64,000 nt of DNA, from the NCBI GenBank assembly GCA_051652785.1, contig JBOFUX010000061.1:49311-113310 (forward strand). The letters run 5' to 3'. Numbering within the stretch: the first letter of the stretch is position 1; each line of letters begins with the position of its first letter. Origin of the DNA: JAGNZR01 sp051652785 (lineage in GTDB: Bacteria > Fusobacteriota > Fusobacteriia > Fusobacteriales > Fusobacteriaceae). Made by a program: the position numbers and the translations under genes. Below the pieces are notes generated by a model. It did not search any database. It was not told the DNA's origin and saw only the letters and a list, made by a program, of their open reading frames with translations. This document shows, in pieces, positions 28,391 through 37,052 of this stretch.

Positions 28391-29518
28391 TTAAATTATC
28401 CCCCCGATATTTGACTTTTCTGTTTCTATAAAAGGTTTCACTTTTTGATTTTCAACTAAGAAGCTTGTTCCTGATGCAACAATTTTATCATCTTTTGAAA
28501 GACCTGTTACTGATATAAGTCCCTTTTCATCTATTCCTAATATATTAACTGATTTTTTTATTACTTCACTATTATTTGTATATAGCCAAACATTGCTACC
28601 ATTCTCTTCAAAAATAGATGTAATAGGTATTTTAATTTGAGTATCTTTAGAAATTTTTTCTATGGTAACTTCCCCAGAAGCACCATCTCTAACTTGAATA
28701 GTTTCTTCAAATTCTAATGTCACTGGATAATATAATCTCACTACATCTTTTTTATAGGCTATTTCTTTAATTTTTAATTTATAATCCTTTTCATTTAAGG
28801 TTATTTTTATTGAATTTATCTCTTTTAATTCCTCTAGTTGCTCTGGGGAGACACCAATTTTAACTTCAGGATTAGCATTGGAAATCATTGAAAATATAGC
28901 TGTTCCTCCATTTACTACTTCCCCTTCCCCTGCAAATTTTTTTACTAAATATCCTGTATAAGGAGCTTTTAATTTTATATCTGAAAGACTATTTTTAGCT
29001 TTTTCTAATCCTGCTTTAGCTTCGTTCATTACTGCAAGAGAAGCTAACATTCCTGCCTTAGCCCCTTTTTCTTTAGAAAAAACATCATCATAATTTTTTT
29101 TAGAAATTGCTTTTGCCTCGTATAATTTTTTCACTCTTTTAAACTGTTGGTTAGCATTGGTGTACATAGCTTCTTTACCTACGTATCCATTTTTTGCAGC
29201 TATGAGTTTATTTTCAAAAGCTTTTAAATTCAAAGAAAAATCTTCTTTATCTAAAGTGGCAATAATTTCTCCTTTTATTACTTTAGCTCCCTCTTGAAAA
29301 TATAACTTTTCTATTCTTCCAGGTACTTTAAATGATAGTGTTGTTTTTTCACCTGATGAAATCTCACCTATAAATTTTAATATTTTTCTATTAGATGGTG
29401 CTTCCACTGTAAATAATTTTACTGGTCTAACACTTTCAATACTCTCTTTTTTTCCGCATCCAGTACTAATTAATACCAGTATAAAAAAAGTTAAAATCAA
29501 TTTTTTTTTATATTTCAT
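28391..29518 (-). CDS. RND efflux periplasmic adaptor (membrane fusion protein), lipoprotein
   Basis: A lipobox LISTGC places the lipidated cysteine at residue 21. The mature part is a classical HlyD/AcrA type: FKVPGRIEKLYFQEGAKVIKGEIIATLD is the first half of the lipoyl domain, then a coiled-coil hairpin (about 85-150), then the second lipoyl half (LKAPYTGYLVKKFAGEGEVVNGG), beta-barrel and membrane-proximal domain (KPFIETEK). It bridges the pump and the outer-membrane channel. The start overlaps the channel gene by four bases (ATGA). Confidence 0.94.
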   Translation of the reverse strand: MKYKKKLILTFFILVLISTGCGKKESIESVRPVKLFTVEAPSNRKILKFIGEISSGEKTTLSFKVPGRIEKLYFQEGAKVIKGEIIATLDKEDFSLNLKAFENKLIAAKNGYVGKEAMYTNANQQFKRVKKLYEAKAISKKNYDDVFSKEKGAKAGMLASLAVMNEAKAGLEKAKNSLSDIKLKAPYTGYLVKKFAGEGEVVNGGTAIFSMISNANPEVKIGVSPEQLEELKEINSIKITLNEKDYKLKIKEIAYKKDVVRLYYPVTLEFEETIQVRDGASGEVTIEKISKDTQIKIPITSIFEENGSNVWLYTNNSEVIKKSVNILGIDEKGLISVTGLSKDDKIVASGTSFLVENQKVKPFIETEKSNIGGII

Positions 29519-30888
29519 TGTTTTCCTCCTAAAATAATTTCCAACATAGCTTTGGAAACTTCAACATAGTATTCTGATTTTTTTAATTTGCTAAATGCTT
29601 CTTCTTTTATACTTAGATACTTTAAAAATTCAACTTCATCTATATATTCAGTTGTTAATTCTAGTTTTTTATTTTCATATTTTATATTTTGTATTCTATA
29701 GTTTTCTTCAGCAATTTTTAACTGATCTTGAGCATTTTTTAATGTTTCATATGAATTTACAGTTTCCAAAATAGTCTTAATTACCAACTCTTCATTTTCA
29801 AGTTTTATAATTTCTCTTTCTAATTTAGTTTTTTTATAAAAATTAATATTTTCAAAACCATTAAAAACAGAAAATAATCCATTTACACTTAAAAATGCAA
29901 AATTAGGATCTACTAAAGCTGTATTATCTGAATATTGATACCCACCTGATAACACAATTTTAGGTAAAAAGTTTGCAATTGCTATTTTTTTCTTATCTTG
30001 AGATATTGCTTCTTTCATATCTCCAATCTTTAATAAATCATTATTCTCTAATGCTAGATAAACTGCTTCATCTAAACTCTCTGGTGTATTTTTATTTTCT
30101 TTTACATCTAAAATTTTAAAATCCAAACTAGGATATAAATTTAAAATATTTAAAAATCTCATTCTAGATAATTTTAAATCCTTTGCATTATTTTTTAATG
30201 CAAGTTCTTTTACTTTAATAAACAAAAGAGCTTCTTCATATTCAAAAGGTAAAATTGATTCTGTTTTCAATGCAACTTTAGCATTTTTTCCACTTTTATT
30301 AGAATATTCCAATTGTTTTTCTAAATATATTTTTTCATATTCTAAAAATAAAATTTCATAATAATTAGCTGTAACCTCTAAAGTTAAAACTTTTTTTTCT
30401 AATTCCACTAACTGTTTAGATATATCCTCTCCTTTCTTTTTCGCACTATACAAAAACCAAGTAGAAGGAACAAAAATTGGAATATTACCACTTATTCCAG
30501 CTGAACGAACTTCTTTATCCATAAGTCTAGAATCTAACTTTATAGGTAAAGGTGTATCTACTCCTTGTCCATATATCCCATTATCAAAAGAACTATAACC
30601 TAAAGAAGCATTAATTTTAGGCAAGAAATTACCAAAAGAAGTTTTTTTATCCAATGTAGCTATCTCTCTTTCAAGATTTTTTATTTTTAGGTTAGAACTA
30701 TTTGCATAAGCAATTTCTAACGATTCTTTTAATGTTAAAACACCATTTTTTAAATCTAATATTTTTTTAGTTTCCTCTCTTTTTAAATCAAGATTTTCAT
30801 TACTAGTTTTTCTTATTTTCTCATAAGATGAGTTAGAACAACCAGTTATTATAATTATAATTAATACTATTTTTAATAATCTTATCAT
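29515..30888 (-). CDS. Outer-membrane efflux channel, TolC/OprM family, lipoprotein
   Basis: The signal peptide ends in the lipobox IIITGC (Cys17). The two repeated OEP domains begin near LTLKESLEIAYANSSNLKIKN (about 52-72) and LDEAVYLALENNDLL (about 265), each with long helices that form the periplasmic tunnel. At 457 residues it is typical. It is the first gene of the three-gene efflux operon, read from a consensus promoter. A lipoprotein TolC is the OprM style. Confidence 0.93.
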   Translation of the reverse strand: MIRLLKIVLIIIIITGCSNSSYEKIRKTSNENLDLKREETKKILDLKNGVLTLKESLEIAYANSSNLKIKNLEREIATLDKKTSFGNFLPKINASLGYSSFDNGIYGQGVDTPLPIKLDSRLMDKEVRSAGISGNIPIFVPSTWFLYSAKKKGEDISKQLVELEKKVLTLEVTANYYEILFLEYEKIYLEKQLEYSNKSGKNAKVALKTESILPFEYEEALLFIKVKELALKNNAKDLKLSRMRFLNILNLYPSLDFKILDVKENKNTPESLDEAVYLALENNDLLKIGDMKEAISQDKKKIAIANFLPKIVLSGGYQYSDNTALVDPNFAFLSVNGLFSVFNGFENINFYKKTKLEREIIKLENEELVIKTILETVNSYETLKNAQDQLKIAEENYRIQNIKYENKKLELTTEYIDEVEFLKYLSIKEEAFSKLKKSEYYVEVSKAMLEIILGGKQ

Positions 30889-30924
30889 AATCTTCCCCTT
30901 AACAAATTTAATCTGTATTTAATT

Positions 30925-30953
30925 ATTATACATTTTAATTTTTTAAAAATCAA
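30925..30953 (-). promoter_or_regulatory. Promoter of the RND efflux operon
   Basis: TTGATT (30948-30953), 17-bp spacer ending in TG, TATAAT (30925-30930), 37 bp before the start codon of the channel gene. No clear operator or neighbouring regulator is seen. Confidence 0.75.
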
Positions 30954-31000
30954 TCATTCTATAAAAAAACACTTTAGCAGTATTTTTTTTATCTCAAATA

Positions 31001-31031
31001 AAAAAAAGACTTAATTTATAAGTCTTTTTTT
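31001..31031. terminator. Bidirectional terminator
   Basis: AAAAGACTTA pairs with TAAGTCTTTT, flanked by A and T runs, ending the TDT transporter gene on minus. Confidence 0.85.
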
Positions 31032-31063
31032 ATTATTGATAAATTTAATTTTTATAAAATATT

Positions 31064-32026
31064 TTACACTTTTACTTTTACATCTTTCTTTTTAATTCCA
31101 AATACTTTCATAAATTTTATAAAAATTATTGATATGAAAAATACTGCTAAAATTGTAGCTACAACTCCAATATTATACCAAAAAATACCTCTATTCTCAT
31201 CTATATTTTCAATGTATTTAGAGTATTTTAATATTGCTGTAGAACCTATTGCTAATGGAAAGGAAAATGAGGCATAAACTGGTGTAAATTTAAGTTTTAT
31301 GATTTTTACTATTGATATATATAATAATCCTGTCATAAATATTGCTAATGGAAATAAAAAACCTACCATTGCAGGATTAGGAGTTTCAAAAGCTACTAAA
31401 TATCCAGCTAAACAAAGATTAGGTGGTGCCGCTATTATTGCAAATGTTGGAAGTCTCGCATCATCTATTTTTTCAACAAATATAATTCTATATAACATTA
31501 TAGGAAGCATTACAATATAAAAAATAAATCCTATATAAAATATTGTTTGAGCTAACTGTGGCATACCCATAAGTCCTGAATTCACTGAAGCTACAACAAT
31601 TCCAATTGGAGGTACAAACCAACTTGGTACCATATGTTTTATATCCCAAGAACGAAATCTATGATATATGAAAGAAACTCCAAAAATCAGATGTAGCGCT
31701 ATACAAAACAACCATAGTCCTTTGCCTAAAACTGCTGAAAAACCATAAATTACAACAGATAAATTCATAAGTGCCATATCTAAAGTGGGAATAAAACTTC
31801 CCAGTGTAGGATGCTTTAACTCTTCTTTAAAAACATCGAAATGTAATATGTTTTTTATAATAATCGGAAGTAGTAACATTAAAGATATAAAGTTCCCTAC
31901 ATATAAAGCTTTAGGACTAAACACAATCGCCACTGCACCACTGACACCAGATACTCCTAAGGCTAATCCTGTTTGAGCCACTGGTAAATACTTAAAATAG
32001 TTTTTTAACTTTTTAATTTTTCTCAC
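31064..32026 (-). CDS. TDT-family transporter (TehA/SLAC1/Mae1 fold)
   Basis: A 320-residue protein of ten short membrane spans. Family marks are LPVAQTGLALGVSGVSG (start of helix 1), PTLDMALMNLSVVIYGF and the AAPPNLCLAGYL segment. Relatives are the malate permease Mae1, the tellurite-resistance/anion channel TehA and the sulfite exporter Ssu1, so an organic or inorganic anion is likely. A single-gene unit with its own promoter and terminator. The start is uncertain: GTG at 32026 lies inside the GAGGTGA Shine-Dalgarno sequence itself; no better ATG/GTG/TTG is close, so the frame-opening GTG is kept. Confidence 0.85.
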   Translation of the reverse strand: MRKIKKLKNYFKYLPVAQTGLALGVSGVSGAVAIVFSPKALYVGNFISLMLLLPIIIKNILHFDVFKEELKHPTLGSFIPTLDMALMNLSVVIYGFSAVLGKGLWLFCIALHLIFGVSFIYHRFRSWDIKHMVPSWFVPPIGIVVASVNSGLMGMPQLAQTIFYIGFIFYIVMLPIMLYRIIFVEKIDDARLPTFAIIAAPPNLCLAGYLVAFETPNPAMVGFLFPLAIFMTGLLYISIVKIIKLKFTPVYASFSFPLAIGSTAILKYSKYIENIDENRGIFWYNIGVVATILAVFFISIIFIKFMKVFGIKKKDVKVKV

Positions 32027-32056
32027 CTCTATTTTTATTAAATTACATATATTTGT

Positions 32057-32086
32057 ATTATATCACAGCTTTGAACTATTAATCAA
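32057..32086 (-). promoter_or_regulatory. Promoter of the TDT transporter gene
   Basis: TTGATT (32081-32086), 18-bp spacer ending in TGA, TATAAT (32057-32062). Confidence 0.65.
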
Positions 32087-32171
32087 TTTTTTTTGATAAT
32101 TAATCGAATTTATAAATTACAAAATGTTATTATTTCTCTATTTATAAAAAAAATATATTTATAAAATTTTA

Positions 32172-32202
32172 TTGGACTTTTTACTATAAAATAAGGTAAA
32201 AT
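32172..32202 (+). promoter_or_regulatory. Possible promoter of the plus-strand GT9 gene
   Basis: TTGGAC (32172-32177) and TAAAAT (32197-32202) with a long 19-bp spacer. Confidence 0.4.
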
Positions 32203-32239
32203 TAACAGATTATACAATTTAAAATAGGATGTGATGCAA

Positions 32240-33298
32240 TTGAAAATATTATTAGTTCGATTTAGACAAATTGGAGATGCTATTCTTTCATCTGTTCTTT
32301 GCAATAGTTTAAAAAAAAGTTTTCCAAATTCCCAAATAGATTACGTAGTTTATGATTTTATTACTCCTCTTTTTGAAAAACATCCTTATATAGATAATGT
32401 TATCAGTATCACTAGCGAAGAGAGAAAAAATCCTTTCAAATACTTTATGAAAGCATGGAAAGTTACAAGGACTAAATATGATATTGTTATTGACCTTATG
32501 GGGACACCTAAAAGTGAAATTTTTACTCTTTTATCCCCTAATGCTAAATTTAGAATTGGTCCTTATGGGAATAAAAAAAAGAGATTTAGAGGGAATACGT
32601 ATACTCATGGTGTTTTTGAACCTGAAAATCCCCTTGATCAATGTGATAAATTTTTAAAACTATTGGCACCACTTGAAGAGTCAAAATATAATATTATTTA
32701 TGATCATAATTTTGTTTTAGGATTAACATCTAAAGAAAAAATAGAAATGAAAAAAACAATGATAGACTCTGGTATTGATTTTTCTAAAAAAATATTTATT
32801 TTTGCTGTTAATTCCCGTAGACCTGAAAAAATTTATCCCATAGAAAATATGAAAAAATTAGTTAATTTAACTTTAAATAAATATTCTGATTGTCAAATTA
32901 TTTTTTTCTATTCTCCAGATGAAAAAGAATTTGTTAAAAATTTTCATAAAGAATTAAATAATAATATAAGGATTTTTTCAAATATTCAAACAAAATCTAC
33001 AAGAGAACTAGCAGTTTTGCTTTCTCAATGCGATTTATTTGTAGGAAATGAAGGTGGACCTCGGCATCTTGCTCAAGCTATTAATCTTCCTTCTCTTTCA
33101 ATTTGGAGACATGGTGGAGGAATAAAAAATTGGTTACCTAATAAAAATGATTTGAATAGAGGTATTTCCACTGAAGATTTTAAAAATACTGTTTCTAATT
33201 ATGACGAACTTAATCATTGGGAAAAATATGCTCTTATTACTCCAGAAAAAATTCTTAAAGAAATTATAGATATGGTTACTAAATATGTACAAAAATAA
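32240..33298 (+). CDS. Glycosyltransferase family 9 (ADP-heptose:LPS heptosyltransferase-like)
   Basis: The N-terminus LKILLVRFRQIGDAILSSVL is the classic heptosyltransferase opening, and the C-terminal half keeps the nucleotide-sugar site with CDLFVGNEGGPRHLAQAINLPSLSIW. It is the expected length at about 353 residues. It should add heptose or a similar sugar to the inner core of LPS at the inner membrane. TTG at 32240 is chosen: GGATGTGAT, a near-perfect match to the anti-Shine-Dalgarno partner, lies just before it, while the open frame begins upstream at GTG 32231. It faces the large LPS operon across a shared terminator. Confidence 0.88.
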   Translation: MKILLVRFRQIGDAILSSVLCNSLKKSFPNSQIDYVVYDFITPLFEKHPYIDNVISITSEERKNPFKYFMKAWKVTRTKYDIVIDLMGTPKSEIFTLLSPNAKFRIGPYGNKKKRFRGNTYTHGVFEPENPLDQCDKFLKLLAPLEESKYNIIYDHNFVLGLTSKEKIEMKKTMIDSGIDFSKKIFIFAVNSRRPEKIYPIENMKKLVNLTLNKYSDCQIIFFYSPDEKEFVKNFHKELNNNIRIFSNIQTKSTRELAVLLSQCDLFVGNEGGPRHLAQAINLPSLSIWRHGGGIKNWLPNKNDLNRGISTEDFKNTVSNYDELNHWEKYALITPEKILKEIIDMVTKYVQK

Positions 33299-33338
33299 AA
33301 GAAGTCGCAACTAATTTTTTTAGTTGCGACTTCTTTTA
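33297..33338. terminator. Shared convergent terminator of the LPS locus
   Basis: A perfect stem of about 18 bp (AAAAGAAGTCGCAACTAA with its complement) around a short T loop. The stop codon of the GT9 gene abuts it on the left and that of the GT2 gene overlaps its right edge. Confidence 0.95.
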
Positions 33339-34106
33339 TTTTTTATCTATATACTCCGCATTTCTATAGATTTCTCTCAATTTAAAATACTTAACCATTG
33401 TATAAAGTGAGCTTGTTACAGCTATTAGAAAACCCTCTATACCGTCTAAAAATCCCAATCTTATAATATACATCTTTATAAATTTATACAATGGGTTTAA
33501 TACAATTTGAATAACTGAAGTTTTTTTATTCTTTTTATAATATTCTAAGGCACCTTCAGTTGTGTATCTATTAAATTTTGAGAAATAATCTTCTAAATTC
33601 AAATATGAATGGTGTAAAAATTTCTCTTTTATTTTTCCTATTTGTCTAGATGTTTCAAACTTTTCATGTACCATGTTTAAATTGTATTTTCCTGATTCTT
33701 TTTTGAATAATTTAGTGTGATAACTTTCACTCCAACCTCCATGTTTTAGTTCTTTCCCAAAACATACTGAAGCAAATTTAATATCGTATACATCAAAAGA
33801 TGATTTTTCTTCGCTTATTATTTCCTTTATCTTTTTATTTAACTCTAATGAAATTTCTTCATCTGCATCTATATTTAATATCCATTCATTTGTACTTTTT
33901 TCTATAGCTAAATTTTTTTGTCCACCATATCCTAACCATTTTTGATTATAAAATTTAGCTCCATAACTAAGTGCAATTTCTTTGGTTTTATCTGTTGACC
34001 CACTATCAATTATAATAATTTCATCAGCTATATTTTTTATAGACTCTAGTGTTCTACCTATATTTTTTTCTTCGTTAAAAGTTATTATTGATACAGATAA
34101 TCCCAT
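33336..34106 (-). CDS. Family 2 glycosyltransferase, WaaE/KdtX-type
   Basis: A GT-A fold: LSVSIITFNEEKNIGRTLES (residues 3-22), IIIIDSGSTDKT and the metal-binding LNIDADEEIS (DxD type). The GYGGQKNLAIEKS and FKKESGKYNLNMVHEKF segments are those of the WaaE group, which adds a glucose to heptose in the LPS core. A C-terminal hydrophobic stretch (LGFLDGIEGFLIAV) anchors it to the membrane. It is the last gene of the LPS operon. Sugar donor not certain. Confidence 0.88.
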   Translation of the reverse strand: MGLSVSIITFNEEKNIGRTLESIKNIADEIIIIDSGSTDKTKEIALSYGAKFYNQKWLGYGGQKNLAIEKSTNEWILNIDADEEISLELNKKIKEIISEEKSSFDVYDIKFASVCFGKELKHGGWSESYHTKLFKKESGKYNLNMVHEKFETSRQIGKIKEKFLHHSYLNLEDYFSKFNRYTTEGALEYYKKNKKTSVIQIVLNPLYKFIKMYIIRLGFLDGIEGFLIAVTSSLYTMVKYFKLREIYRNAEYIDKK

Positions 34107-34169
34107 ACTTCACTCTCCTGTTATATTTCAAAATTAATTGAGAAAATTTTCCTAAAATTAAATATAAAT

Positions 34170-34862
34170 TTATAATATTTTTTCCTTATTAGCTTTTATA
34201 AATTCTTTTATATCAAAGAAATCATTAATATTTTTTTCTATCCATTCTAAAGGTTTGTTCCACCATTTAAAATTTAATAAAAATTCTATCTCATCATCTT
34301 GAAATCTTTTTCTTATTACTTTAGCAGGTACTCCCCCAACAATTGTATAAGGTTCTACATCCTTTGTTACAACTGCTCCTGCTGCAATAATAGCTCCAAC
34401 ACCTATTGTCACTGCACTTAAAATACAAACATTTTTTCCAATCCAAACATCATTTCCTATTTCTAAATAATATTTACTATCTTTTACTGTTATTTTACTA
34501 TCAAACATTTCTTCTTCTACAAAATCTAGTTCCATATTTTTTAGGTATTTGCTATAGCAAAAAGGGTGGGTACTTACAAATTTTGAAGTTGGATGCTTTC
34601 CTAAAGCTATATTTGTTCCTGGACCAATACTGCAAAATCTTCCTATCTTCACATGAGGTAAAATTGAATTTTCTCCAATGGTACTACCTCTTCCTAGAGA
34701 ACTATTTTCAAAATCAACATTTTTACCTATGGTATTATTCTCTTCAAATTCATTTTCCCTTAACTTTACATTTCCCTCTATAAATATTTTTCTTTTTTTT
34801 AATTTTTTTATTAATATATCATTTTTTATTTTTTTTCTAATATTGTTTATTATTTTAAACAT
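34170..34862 (-). CDS. Hexapeptide-repeat O-acetyltransferase (CatB/XAT type)
   Basis: 230 residues with left-handed beta-helix repeats: NTIGKNVDFENSSLGRGSTI and later IGNDVWIGKNVCILSAVTIG and GAIIAAGAVVTKDVEPY. The ending VGGVPAKVIRKRF is the usual acetyl-CoA binding tail. The middle loop FCSIGPGTNIALGKHPTSKF carries the catalytic His of xenobiotic/maltose acetyltransferases. In this operon it probably acetylates an LPS sugar. Follows the GT8 gene by 16 bp. Confidence 0.87.
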   Translation of the reverse strand: MFKIINNIRKKIKNDILIKKLKKRKIFIEGNVKLRENEFEENNTIGKNVDFENSSLGRGSTIGENSILPHVKIGRFCSIGPGTNIALGKHPTSKFVSTHPFCYSKYLKNMELDFVEEEMFDSKITVKDSKYYLEIGNDVWIGKNVCILSAVTIGVGAIIAAGAVVTKDVEPYTIVGGVPAKVIRKRFQDDEIEFLLNFKWWNKPLEWIEKNINDFFDIKEFIKANKEKIL

Positions 34863-34878
34863 TTTTTCTCCTATCTCT

Positions 34879-35757
34879 TTATTTAATTTTATATCTATAT
34901 TTTCTAGTTTTTAATTTTAAAATAGTTATTATTTTTAGTAAAATAACTTTAAAGCTTCGTCCTTCTTCCTTTACACCTTTCCAAGGAGTCTTATTAAGAT
35001 ATTTCCAATATTCTTTTTTATAGGGAGAGTAATCAGCACAATCCCATGGTTTTATTTCTCCTGTATAGTGAATAATCTTTATTTTTTCTTTTGAAATTTT
35101 ATTTTCTTCACAATTTCCATGTGTAAAATTCCAAATTATATCTCCTTTTTTAAAATTATTTTCAAAAATTATATTAAGTGCATCTTGTTCATTTAATAAT
35201 AATTCTTCTTTTAAATTATTACAAAAATCTACTGTTTTTTCAAATAATTTATTTTCTCTAATTTTTTCTAAATTCATAACCATTACTCCAGAATTAAAAT
35301 AAATTTTATCTTCATTTAATTTTAATCTTTTTTTACTTAACTCTTGATCTTTTTTTCCATCTGGAATAGCCAATATAGAATATCCATCTAAATTTTCATT
35401 ATACAAATCTTCTAATGGACTTTTAACTATTATATCACAATCTAAATATATTGCTTTTTTTTCATTTTTTAAAAATTCAGGAATATATAATCTTCCAAAT
35501 ACAATTATATCTAAATGTGTTCCTTTTCCAACCGTAAAATTATTTAGTAATTTTTCTGTTATTTTTATATATTCCACTTCACATTTTTTTTCTTTAACAA
35601 GAGATGTGATTTTCAACATATTTTCTTCTGATAAGACTGTATAAACAACATAAATTTTCCACTTCTCTCTTGTGTTTAACAATACTGACATTAGTGTAGC
35701 ACCTAAATGTCTTGCATAATTATTTTTATCATTTATTAAAAAAATTAAATTTAGCAC
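34879..35757 (-). CDS. Family 8 glycosyltransferase (LPS galactosyl/glucosyltransferase-like)
   Basis: A retaining GT-A enzyme: LIFLINDKNNYARHLGATLMSVL at the N-terminus, AIYLDCDIIVKSPLEDLY with the DxD metal motif, DGYSILAIPDG, YFNSGVMVMNLEKI, and INYHTGEIKPW-like IIHYTGEIKPWDC close to the end. The GTG at 35757 is chosen over the longer frame (start 35790): AGAGGAG lies six bases before it and the product then begins just before the first beta strand. It overlaps the O-antigen ligase gene by 29 bp, so translation is coupled. It adds an outer core or O-chain sugar. Confidence 0.88.
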   Translation of the reverse strand: MLNLIFLINDKNNYARHLGATLMSVLLNTREKWKIYVVYTVLSEENMLKITSLVKEKKCEVEYIKITEKLLNNFTVGKGTHLDIIVFGRLYIPEFLKNEKKAIYLDCDIIVKSPLEDLYNENLDGYSILAIPDGKKDQELSKKRLKLNEDKIYFNSGVMVMNLEKIRENKLFEKTVDFCNNLKEELLLNEQDALNIIFENNFKKGDIIWNFTHGNCEENKISKEKIKIIHYTGEIKPWDCADYSPYKKEYWKYLNKTPWKGVKEEGRSFKVILLKIITILKLKTRKYRYKIK

Positions 35758-37015
35758 TTTTTTCTCCTCTATTAGTAAGTAGTATTCCAATCGAAATAAG
35801 CATTATCCCTGTTAAATCATTATATTTTACAGGGGTTTCAAATAAGGCAAAAATTTGAATAGATAAAATAAGGAAAAATGAAATATTATAATCCTCTTTT
35901 CTTTTTTTATAACTTAAATATAACATTAAAATTATTAAAAAACCATAAGAAAAAAAACCTATTATTCCCATAGTTGCTAGTAAATAAAAATAACTACTAT
36001 GAGAATGCCCATGTCTTATTTTAGAAACATATTTATAATTTTCTGGTATTTCAAATTTTTTGAAACTCTTTTCAGTAAATCCAACTCCTTTTATAGGTGA
36101 TGTTTTAAATATTCTTATTGAATTTTTCCAAAGTTCAATTCTTCCTGAATTTCCTCCTCCTTTTTTTATATTTGTTATACTTTCTAATCTTTTTACATAT
36201 TTATTATTTGATAATAAATGTGTAACTGAAAATAATAATATAAAAATTATTCCTATCATTATAATCCCTTTCTTTTTATATTTAAACACTAATGTTATTC
36301 CTAAACATAAAATAAGTGCAACCCAGTTAGCTCTATTTTGTGTCCATATCATTGATATTAGAGATAATACTAATAATACACTTAGACCTAATACTTCTAT
36401 TTTTTTGTTTTCTCTATACATTAGTAAGCACCCGATAACTATAATTCCTAGCATTATAATAGGTGCAAATCTCCAAACATGATCATATCCACTGATTCTA
36501 TCTCCACCATATAAACCTCTAATATAACCCCATTTTTCTAAAAATGAAATTATTAATTTACTCATAAACCCTAAAATTCCTACTTCTATAAATACTCTTT
36601 TTTCACTATTATTAATTTTAAATTGAGAAAAATATAATGGAATTATCATAAAAGTAGATATATCTAAAAAACTGTCCCTAATCCCTCTTAAATCACTTAT
36701 TCCTACTCCACTTACCAAAATAGCTATTAAAAATAATACTATACCATATTCTAAACCTATTTTTTCATATTTTTTATTTTTATAAACTTTATAAATACTG
36801 AGAGGTAAAACACAATAGTTTAATATTCTTGCTGAATATTTAGTTGAATGAAAAATTGTAATTATAAGTACCAACATGGAAATAATAAATAAAATATTAA
36901 TTTTTTCTTTTTTTTTTATATAAAATATTTCAAAGATATCTTTAATAATAAAACTTCCTATTAGTAAATATATTAGTATCATAAGAATTTTTTGAATACT
37001 GATCGTCCCCTCCAT
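35729..37015 (-). CDS. O-antigen ligase (WaaL/Wzy_C family)
   Basis: A polytopic membrane protein of 428 residues with about eleven spans. The large periplasmic loop holds the family motif region GRIELWKNSIRIFKTSPIKGVGF followed by RHGHSHSSYFYLLATMGIIGFF, where the conserved Arg and His residues of WaaL lie. It would join O-antigen or another chain from undecaprenyl diphosphate to lipid A-core on the outer face of the inner membrane. Wzy polymerases share the fold, so ligase versus polymerase rests on the position in a core-type operon. No wzx or wzy gene is in the window. Confidence 0.8.
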   Translation of the reverse strand: MEGTISIQKILMILIYLLIGSFIIKDIFEIFYIKKKEKINILFIISMLVLIITIFHSTKYSARILNYCVLPLSIYKVYKNKKYEKIGLEYGIVLFLIAILVSGVGISDLRGIRDSFLDISTFMIIPLYFSQFKINNSEKRVFIEVGILGFMSKLIISFLEKWGYIRGLYGGDRISGYDHVWRFAPIIMLGIIVIGCLLMYRENKKIEVLGLSVLLVLSLISMIWTQNRANWVALILCLGITLVFKYKKKGIIMIGIIFILLFSVTHLLSNNKYVKRLESITNIKKGGGNSGRIELWKNSIRIFKTSPIKGVGFTEKSFKKFEIPENYKYVSKIRHGHSHSSYFYLLATMGIIGFFSYGFLIILMLYLSYKKRKEDYNISFFLILSIQIFALFETPVKYNDLTGIMLISIGILLTNRGEKSAKFNFFNK

Positions 37016-37052
37016 TTTTTTCTCCTATTTTTTTATTTTAATATTTAATTAT

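Noticed and set aside
32110..32304. Minus-strand 64-codon frame overlapping the GT9 start
   Set aside because: No ribosome site, and it conflicts with the well-supported plus-strand gene and the divergent promoters.
34406..34914. Plus-strand Phe-rich frames opposite the acetyltransferase and GT8 genes
   Set aside because: Complement of Lys-rich coding sequence; no start signals.
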